A stretch of DNA of 5,065 nucleotides from JASFEQ01 sp050122535 (GCA_050122535.1 JASFIT010000359.1:1-5065), one strand, 5' to 3'; shown: positions 1 through 5,065, counted from the stretch's first letter. Made by a program: numbers and translations. Notes: generated by a model from the letters alone, not told the origin.

Positions 1-19
1 GGGGGATTTTGAGAGATTG

Positions 20-82
20 TTGCGTCGTCCGGCACTAAATAATTCCAGAACTGAGTCTTATTTAGTGCCGGACTTCTCGCAA
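20..82. repeat. Large hairpin-forming inverted repeat upstream of the VWA gene
   Basis: Bases 27-41 (GTCCGGCACTAAATA) and 59-73 are perfect reverse complements, giving a 15-bp stem around a 17-base loop. After a small internal bulge the pairing resumes between 20-24 (TTGCG) and 78-82 (CGCAA). The right edge continues as CGCAATGACGGG, a tail that resembles dispersed intergenic repeats of Desulfobacterota genomes; that resemblance is from memory and was not searched. No T-run directly follows the stem, so it does not look like a classic intrinsic terminator. It is more likely a REP/MITE-like dispersed repeat, or a structured leader. Confidence 0.7.
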
Positions 83-124
83 TGACGGGTTTTCTGTTTT
101 ATTGCTTAGAACCGCATAGCACAG

Positions 125-1702
125 ATGATTATGCTTGCCCTTGAGAATCTCATAAAGACGATTTGGCCCAAAGTCAAAAAGCGGCACCTCTTCCCTGAAC
201 TTCCCGGGCCCAGGTGCACTGAAGGAGAGGCGCGTGTGGGTCTGGATATCAAGGCCAAGGAGATTTCCATATCCAGAGCCTTTGTGGATAGGATGTCTGC
301 CGTGCTAAACCCAGAGCAAGTTGTGGAAGGACTTTTGGACCACGCCGTCTCCCATTATCGCTTCTGTCCCTGGAACCTCCTATCCCATCTAAAACTCTAT
401 AAGGAAGCCAAGAGGGTCCTCAGTGACAAACGAATGGCTCGCAGAGCCACTGATGCATTCATGGACGTGGTAGCAAATACCCACTGTGTAAGCCAGATGG
501 ACACCCCCCTCCCAAAAATCTATGGACAGTTGGACAGCGGTGCGTTTGAGCAGGCTATTCTCGCCCTCTATCAGAGATTATGGGGCATAGATCTGGGCGT
601 TGAAGGGCATGAAGAAATCTCCGGCAAACTATCCCGCCTGCCCTACTTGGATCGGTCCCGCTGGAGGAAAAGTATCAGGAGATTCGCCATGCTGCTACAG
701 CCACTCCTTGAGATGGAAAAACAGAAAGGCGGTTTGACAGATTCGTGTCCACTTGGATGCCATGGTATTCAACAGTACGCGTCACAGGAAATAGAGCAGG
801 GTCTCAGGGAGGTGGCCGCTGATGCGGGATCTCCTTCGGAATTCAAAGAAGCCATCCAGGATTTCCAGGACGAAATTCAGGATGCCTTACAGCCCGGGAA
901 TCAGGGTATGGGTCTTGGGCGCGGCATGTCTATGGATGCCGACGTCCTTTACTATATGAAACTCGCTGAGAACTTTTCTCTACCCGTTCGAAAAGTGCCT
1001 ATGAAAAGAAGTGGGGCCATGTATCCCCATCACCATGTTTCGTGGGAGGTGGGTCGCCCTTACCAGCATATCGATCCCTGGACGAGTTTTGGAAAGATCA
1101 TGCCCGGGATTACGCAGACCTGGCAATACCTGGAAGGAGAGGTTTTCCAACAGGAGGTAAGGACCCCGGACTGTCTCATCCTCATCGATTCCTCAGGCAG
1201 CATGCAAAATCCTCTGCATGCTCTCTCCTATGCCGTCTTGGGTGCAGCATGTGCCTGCGACGCGTACCTGAGAAATGAAGCAGAGGTGGCTGTTTACAAT
1301 TTCAGCGACGCCAGTGCCGGAGGAAAACACACCCTACCCTATTCAAGGGATCGGAATACAATCTACAAGACCCTTTGTCACCATCTCGGGGGAGGCACCA
1401 AAATTCTGATGGAGGACATAGTGGCTGCTCAAGGGGATCGTGTGCCTGATATATTCTTGATCACGGACATGCAGATCACCAACCTAAGAATCCTGATTCA
1501 GTATTTCACCAAGTGCAAGAATCGCGTTACGGCCGTCCACGTGGGTGACAACGAACACGTCCAGCAATTTCGCAATTCCATGAAACTTCACAAGCAGATT
1601 GGCATTTACGCCGTAGAGAAAAAAGAGGATATCCCCCGTATCGTGCTTGGAAAAATACGTGAATATCTTGCTCCAGGCGCCGTTGAGAGGAAAACCACTT
1701 AA
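125..1702 (+). CDS. von Willebrand factor A domain protein (CoxE/DUF2201-like) with N-terminal HxxxH motif
   Basis: The 525-residue protein is probably cytoplasmic: no signal peptide or membrane segment is visible. The C-terminal third (about 345-515) is a VWA domain with a complete MIDAS metal site: DSSGSM at 355-360, the threonine of GGGT at 422-425, and the aspartate of ITDMQ at 448. Such domains bind a divalent metal and mediate protein contacts. The N-terminal half is helical and holds HAVSH at 73-77, then a CPWNL segment. This resembles the HExxH region of the DUF2201 metallopeptidase-like domain joined to VWA, but alanine replaces the usual glutamate, so peptidase activity is doubtful. 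CoxE-like VWA proteins often pair with a MoxR-type AAA+ ATPase that remodels a metalloenzyme. No such ATPase is in view, though it could lie upstream of the window. ATG 125 is the first start after an in-frame stop at 107-109. ATG 131 is possible, and neither has a clear ribosome site. VWA is sure; the cellular role is unknown. Confidence 0.9.
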   Translation: MIMLALENLIKTIWPKVKKRHLFPELPGPRCTEGEARVGLDIKAKEISISRAFVDRMSAVLNPEQVVEGLLDHAVSHYRFCPWNLLSHLKLYKEAKRVLSDKRMARRATDAFMDVVANTHCVSQMDTPLPKIYGQLDSGAFEQAILALYQRLWGIDLGVEGHEEISGKLSRLPYLDRSRWRKSIRRFAMLLQPLLEMEKQKGGLTDSCPLGCHGIQQYASQEIEQGLREVAADAGSPSEFKEAIQDFQDEIQDALQPGNQGMGLGRGMSMDADVLYYMKLAENFSLPVRKVPMKRSGAMYPHHHVSWEVGRPYQHIDPWTSFGKIMPGITQTWQYLEGEVFQQEVRTPDCLILIDSSGSMQNPLHALSYAVLGAACACDAYLRNEAEVAVYNFSDASAGGKHTLPYSRDRNTIYKTLCHHLGGGTKILMEDIVAAQGDRVPDIFLITDMQITNLRILIQYFTKCKNRVTAVHVGDNEHVQQFRNSMKLHKQIGIYAVEKKEDIPRIVLGKIREYLAPGAVERKTT

Positions 1703-1748
1703 TCCGTTCCACGTTTAAAAACATTACCCGTATCACCTCATGAGTAAG

Positions 1749-1755
1749 AAGGAGG
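1749..1755 (+). promoter_or_regulatory. Strong ribosome binding site deciding the ABM gene start
   Basis: AAGGAGG lies 5 bases before ATG 1761, the ideal distance. The in-frame ATG at 1740 would put this site inside the coding region and has no ribosome site of its own, so 1761 is preferred. Confidence 0.85.
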
Positions 1756-1760
1756 TCATC

Positions 1761-2063
1761 ATGGCAGTTAAGGTTTTGATCAAGAGACACATAAGAGAGG
1801 GGAAATCGAAAGAGGTTTTCGCCCTGTTAAACAAGACCCGCGCGATTGCTATGAATCAGAAGGGATACATTACGGGCGAAACCCTGATGAGCCATTACGA
1901 TCCTCACCGCGTGATTGTGATCTCCACGTGGCAGACCATTGACAATTGGCTGGCGTGGAAAGACAACAAAGAGAGGATGGCCAATGAGGCAAAGCTGGAA
2001 CAGTACTTGGAATTCCCCACGGAATATGAGGAATACGTTTTTGGCACCTTCCCTTACAAATAG
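1761..2063 (+). CDS. Antibiotic biosynthesis monooxygenase (ABM) domain protein
   Basis: The 100-residue protein is a single dimeric alpha+beta (ferredoxin-like) ABM fold, and its length is typical for stand-alone members. Visible family features are the first strand VKVLIKRHI (3-11), the helix with EGKSKEVFALLNKTR (13-27), GYITGETL (35-42), the strand RVIVISTW (50-57) and the family-typical helix QTIDNWLAWKDN (58-69). Members range from cofactor-free quinone-forming monooxygenases and haem-degrading enzymes to small proteins of unknown role. Nothing here fixes a substrate. The gene follows the VWA gene after 58 bases with its own strong ribosome site, so it may be co-transcribed, but a functional link is not evident. 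No membrane segment or signal peptide is seen. The family call is firm; the biochemical role is unknown. Confidence 0.85.
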   Translation: MAVKVLIKRHIREGKSKEVFALLNKTRAIAMNQKGYITGETLMSHYDPHRVIVISTWQTIDNWLAWKDNKERMANEAKLEQYLEFPTEYEEYVFGTFPYK

Positions 2064-2293
2064 AAAAAGACAAGTCAGATCCAGAACAGCGTCCTGATGC
2101 AGAACTTCGCTTCGATGCGCAAACACTTCGCAACCTCCTTCATAAGCAGCACCGCGATGAGGTTTCCCAAAAAGCCCCTAGATTGGTTTGGCCAGTGCGT
2201 CCTGCTCGGTATAAGGTCCCCTTCTGGTCCCTGATCCCAGATGGCAAACTTCCGCTCCACCTTCTTTCAGGCAAGCTTCTGCGCCGCCTCTGA
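2063..2293 (+). pseudogene. Open frame without a start codon; possible remnant of an unidentified gene
   Basis: From GAA 2063 to the TGA at 2291-2293 one frame stays open for 76 codons. The next upstream in-frame stop is at 2027-2029, inside the ABM gene. There is no ATG in the frame; the only TTG and GTG codons are at 2183 and 2195. The translation is not random in look: a charged, hydrophilic first half, then segments such as PRLVWPVRP and VPFWSLIPDGKLPLHLLSG, then a basic end KLLRRL. I do not recognise the family. It could be the C-terminal fragment of a gene that lost its 5' end, or a chance open frame. The opposite strand, in register, also has a 61-codon frame, which weakens the case. 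Confidence 0.3.
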
Positions 2294-2360
2294 AAAATGG
2301 TCTAAATCGCCAAAATTGATTTCTCGAGGATTGACTTTGAGAGAGATGTATGTTTATTTG

Positions 2361-2389
2361 TCATCTATTATACTTTGTATAATAGATGA
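2361..2389. promoter_or_regulatory. Perfect 29-base palindrome overlapping a -10 box: likely PadR operator
   Basis: Bases 2361-2373 (TCATCTATTATAC) and 2377-2389 (GTATAATAGATGA) are exact reverse complements around a TTT centre. The right arm contains a consensus -10 hexamer TATAAT at 2378-2383. Transcription would therefore start near 2390, just before the ribosome site of the PadR-type gene. A dimeric winged-helix repressor bound here would block RNA polymerase. PadR proteins commonly repress their own operon through AT-rich palindromes upstream of the gene, so autoregulation of this gene and the downstream GTPase is the natural reading. The palindrome itself is seen directly; the binding protein is inferred. 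Confidence 0.75.
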
Positions 2390-2392
2390 GAA

Positions 2393-2398
2393 AGGAGG
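2393..2398 (+). promoter_or_regulatory. Ribosome binding site deciding the PadR start
   Basis: The hexamer AGGAGG ends 10 bases before ATG 2409. The frame is open upstream to an ATG at 2346, but that start would run translation through the operator palindrome and lacks a ribosome site, so 2409 is chosen. Confidence 0.8.
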
Positions 2399-2408
2399 CT
2401 ATCAACCT

Positions 2409-2825
2409 ATGTCCATCGATTTTGACGATTGTCCCTGTTCAGGGAAAAACATGGCCCACTTTGCCGCCCCATGGATACTCTTGACGATTTATAACCATGA
2501 GGGAACCCATGGTTATGAGATCAAGAAGATTTTGAAAAGTTACATGCAAGACCTTGGAATTTCTATGAATATTACGGGCCTATACCGGCATTTAAAGATA
2601 TTGGAGCAAAGGGGCGTACTCTCTTCTCAGTGGGATACGCCTGAAAAAGGCCCGGCAAAACGGAAATACCATCTAACGCAGGCAGGAAAGGAATGTCTTT
2701 CGCGTTGGATGCAGACGTTGCATATTCAGCTGGAGTTGATTACCCGGTTTTTTCAAAAGGCGAGTAGCGTCACCCCTTCCCCCCCATTACCCAAAATTGA
2801 AGTTCAAGCCTCTGAAGGGCTTTAA
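2409..2825 (+). CDS. PadR family transcriptional regulator with N-terminal Cys-Pro-Cys motif
   Basis: The 138-residue cytoplasmic DNA-binding protein has a PadR-type winged helix from about 17 to 105. Diagnostic segments are PWILLTIYNHEGTHGYEIKK (21-40), the recognition-helix region NITGLYRHLKILEQRGVL (54-71), the wing with GPAKRKYHLT (81-90), and QAGKECLSRW (91-100), which leads into a short dimerisation helix at about 100-118. The tail after 120 is proline-rich and probably disordered. The N-terminus carries DDCPCSGK (6-13), a cysteine pair seen in a subset of anaerobe PadR proteins (from memory) and a possible metal or redox ligand; Cys96 is a third cysteine. The gene sits behind a perfect palindrome that covers its -10 box, pointing to autorepression, and is followed after 41 bases by the CobW-type GTPase in the same direction. 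The effector is unknown; a metal or corrinoid-related signal is a guess from context. The family call is secure. Confidence 0.9.
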   Translation: MSIDFDDCPCSGKNMAHFAAPWILLTIYNHEGTHGYEIKKILKSYMQDLGISMNITGLYRHLKILEQRGVLSSQWDTPEKGPAKRKYHLTQAGKECLSRWMQTLHIQLELITRFFQKASSVTPSPPLPKIEVQASEGL

Positions 2826-2866
2826 GTGAAACGTTTAGAAGATCTGGACGGATTGGAGGTGAAAAG

Positions 2867-4012
2867 ATGGTCGCTCCCCGAGAAATAACAGTGGAAAAAC
2901 CTGTGAAATTGATCTTCGCGGGCGGATTCCTTGGCTCAGGGAAGACAACGGCACTAGCAACCCTCGCCAAGCGCCTGATCGAGCGGGGTATGCGGGTAGG
3001 CATTATCACCAACGACCAGACGGAAAACCTGGTGGATACGGTGATCGTGAAGCAGCTGCTCCACGAACTCGGCGTGCCCGTGGAAGAAGTGGTAAAGGGC
3101 TGTTTCTGTTGTAAATTCGATGAATTGATGGACCACATCGAAAAGATTCTTGCCCACAAGCCCGACGTCCTTATGGGTGAGCCTGTGGGTAGTTGCACTG
3201 ATTTTGTGGCTGCAGTGGCCAACCCCATAAAGATTGGCTACCGCGATGCGTTCAGGTTTGCTCCATTCTCTATTATGGTCGATCCGGATAGGGTGCGTGA
3301 GTTGGTCCTGGGAGAAACGGGTACCAGCTTCCCCGAGGAGGTGAGTTACCTCTTCCAAAAGCAAATGGAGGAAGCGGACATCATCGCCCTTAACAAGATT
3401 GACCTTCTCGCAGATCAGGAGCCAGAAAGGCTCTTGGCCGCTCTTCAAGAGAAATTCCCGGATAAGGATGTACGGGCTGTATCGGCCAAGGAGGGCGATG
3501 GAATGGATGCGTGGCTGGGCGAACTCCTATCGGGTAGGCCCGGCGCCAATACGGTGCTGAGCCAGATTGATTACGATCGATATGCCACTGCTGAGGCTGT
3601 TTTGGGCTGGCTCAATGCCGCAATCAGGATGACCGCAAAGGAAACCTTCGAGGTCAATGATTTTGCCCGTGCACTCGCTGTGAGTCTCCGAGAAGCCTTT
3701 AAGGGCAACGATGGGGAAATAGGACACTTGAAGTTCGTGGTTTCCAGTGGGGGAAAAGTCATGTGGACCAATGTCACAAAGCTTTCCCAGGAACCGAGTA
3801 TTAGCGGTGAGGAACTGGGAGAAATTGCACAAGGGACGCTCATACTGAATGCGCGGGTGAGGCTCGAACCCGAGGAATTGGAAAACATTGTGCGCAACAC
3901 GCTCAACAAGGTTTGCAAGGAAGCTGGGGTGCACTTTGAAATTGAAGATCTTCAGTGCTTCAGTCCAGCTTATCCAGAGCCTCCTTACCTCCATCGAGAG
4001 GTAGTACATTAA
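2867..4012 (+). CDS. CobW/P47K-type (COG0523) GTP-binding protein, putative metallochaperone
   Basis: The 381-residue P-loop GTPase belongs to the G3E/SIMIBI class with HypB and UreG. It shows the Walker A loop GGFLGSGKTT (19-28), ITNDQ (47-51), the family's metal-binding GCFCC (GCxCC) at 78-82, EPVGSCTD (105-112) in the place of the switch II/Walker B box, the guanine-specificity motif NKID (176-179) and SAK (206-208). COG0523 proteins bind zinc, cobalt or related metals and use GTP hydrolysis to hand the metal to a client enzyme. The EPVGSCTD variant marks the branch often labelled P47K rather than classical CobW. The C-terminal domain (about 235-381) has HLKFVV and LILNARVRLEPEELE, plausibly a divergent CobW_C-like fold. 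GGAGGT ends 6 bases before ATG 2867. Its place behind the PadR-type gene suggests joint control. The client enzyme and the metal cannot be told from this window. Confidence 0.92.
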   Translation: MVAPREITVEKPVKLIFAGGFLGSGKTTALATLAKRLIERGMRVGIITNDQTENLVDTVIVKQLLHELGVPVEEVVKGCFCCKFDELMDHIEKILAHKPDVLMGEPVGSCTDFVAAVANPIKIGYRDAFRFAPFSIMVDPDRVRELVLGETGTSFPEEVSYLFQKQMEEADIIALNKIDLLADQEPERLLAALQEKFPDKDVRAVSAKEGDGMDAWLGELLSGRPGANTVLSQIDYDRYATAEAVLGWLNAAIRMTAKETFEVNDFARALAVSLREAFKGNDGEIGHLKFVVSSGGKVMWTNVTKLSQEPSISGEELGEIAQGTLILNARVRLEPEELENIVRNTLNKVCKEAGVHFEIEDLQCFSPAYPEPPYLHREVVH

Positions 4013-4142
4013 CATGTTTGATGCCTGATAGAAATTAATCGTTTTTCCGGACGGAAATCAGCAATCGCCGCCAGAACCGGTGTCATTTGAAAGCCTTTTT
4101 GTAGGGGCCAACCCGCTGGTTGCTAAATCACTCGATGAAAAC

Positions 4143-4300
4143 TCGAATTTCGAAGCACGAAATTCGAAACAATCCCGAATGACCAGAATTCAAATGACCG
4201 AAACGTTATGATGTGCGAACCCCGCTCGAAGCCGATTTGCTCGTTTTCTGAGTTTTGAACCTTTGAACATTCGAATTTCGATATTCGGATTTCGGATTTT
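4143..4300. repeat. Imperfect long inverted repeat of TTCGAA-like units
   Basis: Bases 4143-4152 (TCGAATTTCG) and 4158-4167 (CGAAATTCGA) form a perfect 10-bp stem with a 5-base loop. The unit recurs at 4271-4280 as an exact direct copy of 4143-4152, and 4270-4280 is the 11-base reverse complement of 4158-4168. The flanks continue the theme: GACCAGAATTCAAATGACCG at 4181-4200 on the left and ATATTCGGATTTCGG at 4281-4295 on the right. Overall it looks like a degenerate palindromic intergenic element of about 160 bases. A non-autonomous mobile element is one reading; no flanking target duplication was found. Confidence 0.55.
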
Positions 4301-4438
4301 TTGTCTTCATGAAATGACTCAACGCGAGAAAGCCTTGTCAGTTCTTACCCTCGCTTGCGCGGCTGCATTACATACGATTCAGATTGAAAGGCTGCAAGAC
4401 GTCGGCAGACCCAAGAATTGCTCCCCAAAAAGACCAAT

Positions 4439-4444
4439 GGAGGT
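4439..4444 (+). promoter_or_regulatory. Ribosome binding site placing the thioredoxin-like start in doubt
   Basis: GGAGGT directly abuts ATG 4445 (zero spacing), which would hinder initiation there. The in-frame TTG at 4451 sits at the ideal 6-base distance. Translation may therefore really begin at TTG 4451, shortening the protein by two residues. Confidence 0.55.
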
Positions 4445-4699
4445 ATGGCATTGTTACGCATAGAGATTATAGGACTGGAACCACCCTGTGCAAAGTGCAA
4501 TGAGCTGCTAGATAACGCAAAAAAAGCGGTTGCAGAGATTGGCATAGAAGCTGAGGTGGTGAAGCTCTGGGTACTATCCGAAGAAGTTCGAGAGAAGTAC
4601 GGCCTTTTATTGAGTCCTGCCCTCACGATTGGGGGTGTGGTGGTCGCTCAGGGCAAGGTATTCAGGCCGGAAAGAATTGCCAATCTTCTTCGAGGCTAG
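4445..4699 (+). CDS. Small thioredoxin-fold protein with CxxC active site
   Basis: The protein has 84 residues from ATG 4445, or 82 from TTG 4451, which fits the ribosome site better. It fits the compact thioredoxin-like class of about 75-90 residues (redox-active disulfide protein 2 / Thioredoxin_3 type): first strand LLRIEIIG (3-10), the redox motif PPCAKC (13-18) at the head of a helix, a second strand EAEVVKLW (35-42), a serine-proline SPAL (57-60) matching the conserved cis-proline loop facing the disulfide, then TIGGVVVAQG (61-70) and the last helix RPERIANLLRG. It should be a cytoplasmic dithiol/disulfide carrier or a metal-binding partner of a membrane protein; the natural partner is unknown. 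It is followed after 15 bases by an aquaporin remnant, suggesting a former operon. Small proteins of this kind often sit beside permeases, including in arsenic-related clusters, but no arsenic gene is present here. Confidence 0.85.
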   Translation: MALLRIEIIGLEPPCAKCNELLDNAKKAVAEIGIEAEVVKLWVLSEEVREKYGLLLSPALTIGGVVVAQGKVFRPERIANLLRG

Positions 4700-4714
4700 A
4701 GGACCAGCAAATTT

Positions 4715-4974
4715 ATGAAACAGCATATCGCCACATATTTGGTGAGTTTTTGGGCACGTTCCTGCTCGTGTTTATCGGGACTTCTGCTGTGGCTGTGCTT
4801 TTCAATGCACTACCTGGGCCAAAGGGTGGTTTCTTCTGGGTGTACATCGCTGCCCCTCTCGTTGGGGGTGCTGCCGCAGCCGCCTGCTTCCGCTTTGTGA
4901 TTGCCCCCTTTATGTCAGCCAGGGAATCGACGCCGATCGTCTGTGGCTGCGAATCTGAGAGCAACAATGAGTAG
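4715..4974 (+). pseudogene. Remnant of an aquaporin/glycerol facilitator (MIP family) with internal deletion and frameshift
   Basis: The intact gene probably began at ATG 4715, with GAGGA at 4699-4703 as ribosome site, reading MKQHIATY. The frame then breaks. One base added to the T-run at 4738-4740 would continue it as FGEFLGTFLLVFIGTSAV, the classic first membrane helix of the MIP family. That helix now lies in the frame that ends at 4974. After about 7 residues the same frame jumps to NALPGPKGGFFWVYIAAPLVGG, which matches the end of extracellular loop E and membrane helix 6. Helices 2-5 and both NPA pore motifs are missing, so about 86 codons remain of the usual 230-280. No water or solute channel can form. 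A TTG at 4750 could still yield a 74-residue two-helix membrane peptide ending in CGCESESNNE, so a residual microprotein is not excluded. The gene probably formed an operon with the thioredoxin-like gene upstream. Confidence 0.75.
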
Positions 4975-4979
4975 GTAAT

Positions 4980-5050
4980 TTAATGCCCGGGCAGCCCGTG
5001 GTTCTCATACAACCCGAAAGGACAATCGTTGTTGCATACACGGGCATTAA
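4980..5050. repeat. Inverted repeat at the right edge of the window
   Basis: Bases 4980-4989 (TTAATGCCCG) and 5041-5050 (CGGGCATTAA) are perfect reverse complements enclosing 51 bases. Inside, GCCCGTG at 4994-5000 can pair instead with CACGGGC at 5039-5045, and ACAA/TTGT at 5022-5032 forms a small inner hairpin, so two alternative folds compete. No T-run follows, so it is not a typical intrinsic terminator. It could be an intergenic repeat, an element end or a structured RNA; the sequence stops too soon to decide. Confidence 0.5.
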
Positions 5051-5065
5051 TCCCTTGCTAGGGTT

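Larger units (their letters stand above)
2064..2408. other. 345-base intergenic region between the ABM and padR-type genes
   Basis: Apart from the start-less frame at 2063-2293 described separately, this stretch holds the promoter and operator region of the PadR-type gene at its right end. Base composition becomes clearly AT-rich from about 2295 onward, as expected for a promoter. A TTGACT hexamer at 2331-2336 resembles a -35 box, but no well-spaced strong -10 goes with it. No convincing terminator for the ABM gene is seen. Confidence 0.6.
4013..4444. other. 432-base gene-free region rich in TTCGAA-type repeats
   Basis: No convincing gene is seen between the GTPase and the thioredoxin-like gene. 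Bases 4044-4057 and 4109-4122 each contain a small 5-bp hairpin (TTTCC/GGAAA and CAACC/GGTTG). The GTAGGGGCCAACC stretch at 4101-4113 resembles a dispersed intergenic repeat of anaerobic bacteria; this is recalled, not checked. From 4141 to about 4300 the sequence is dominated by CGAATTTCG-like units, listed separately. No good promoter for the thioredoxin-like gene could be picked out: a TTGTCA at 4335-4340 lacks a matching -10. Confidence 0.6.

Noticed and set aside
27..73. Upstream hairpin as an intrinsic terminator
   Set aside because: The loop is 17 bases long and the nearest T-rich stretch begins about 17 bases past the stem, so it fits a dispersed repeat better.
1042..1278. 78-codon + strand frame inside the VWA gene
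   Set aside because: It is an out-of-frame shadow over the region leading into the VWA domain, with no independent evidence.
2075..2260. 61-codon minus-strand frame between the ABM and PadR-type genes
   Set aside because: It begins with GTG, has no ribosome site and lies in register opposite the + strand start-less frame. The composition is not distinctive, so it is more likely a shadow.
2346..2408. In-frame upstream ATG extending the PadR-type protein by 21 residues
   Set aside because: It would translate through the operator palindrome and -10 box, and has no ribosome site; ATG 2409 has one.
3986..4003. Hairpin TACCTC/GAGGTA at the end of the GTPase gene as a terminator
   Set aside because: The stem is only 6 bp, lies inside the coding region and is not followed by a T-run.
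2770..4015. Several long minus-strand frames (up to 164 codons) across the GTPase gene
   Set aside because: They are antisense shadows of a gene with clear GTPase motifs and lack ribosome sites or family features.
4044..4057. Small TTTCC/GGAAA hairpin after the GTPase gene as a terminator
   Set aside because: It has a 5-bp stem with the T-run on the upstream side and nothing T-rich following it.
4263..4463. 66-codon + strand frame before the thioredoxin-like gene (TTG start, internal ATG at 4314)
   Set aside because: It starts inside the TTCGAA repeat, has no ribosome site at either start, shows no recognisable motif and overlaps the start of a convincing gene.

Overview
The window looks like a piece of a mid-GC anaerobic bacterial chromosome, most plausibly Desulfobacterota (the former Deltaproteobacteria) or a relative. 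This rests on impression rather than a search: the PadR regulator with an N-terminal Cys-Pro-Cys tail, the P47K-type CobW GTPase with its EPVGSCTD box, a Desulfobacterota-like ABM protein, and AT-rich intergenic repeats built from TTCGAA-like units. All supported genes are on the + strand. No rRNA, tRNA, CRISPR array or complete insertion sequence is visible.

Layout. Bases 1-124 are non-coding and hold a large hairpin. Bases 125-1702 encode a 525-residue von Willebrand A protein with a full MIDAS metal site and an N-terminal HxxxH motif. Bases 1761-2063 encode a 100-residue antibiotic-biosynthesis-monooxygenase (ABM) fold protein. A 345-base gap follows, holding an open frame with no start codon (a possible gene remnant) and then a perfect 29-base palindrome overlapping a -10 box. 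That palindrome is the likely operator of the PadR-type regulator (2409-2825), which lies 41 bases upstream of a COG0523/CobW-type GTPase (2867-4012). The two look like one transcription unit. About 430 gene-free bases follow, with TTCGAA-rich inverted repeats. The last unit is a small thioredoxin-fold protein (4445-4699) followed after 15 bases by a remnant of an aquaporin/glycerol facilitator gene (4715-4974). The remnant keeps the first and last membrane segments, has lost the middle of the family with both NPA motifs, and carries a one-base frameshift. The window ends in another inverted repeat.

How the parts may work together. The best-supported functional unit is the self-controlled PadR-CobW pair. 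A regulator with a cysteine-bearing N-terminus sits next to a GTPase whose family inserts or delivers metal, which suggests control linked to metal or cofactor supply (inference). The thioredoxin-like protein and the former channel were probably once an operon, now decayed. The VWA and ABM genes have no obvious link to the rest. I do not see a clearly new defence or mobile system here. The points most worth checking are the PadR operator and its link to the GTPase, the collapsed aquaporin gene, and the start-less frame at 2063-2293.
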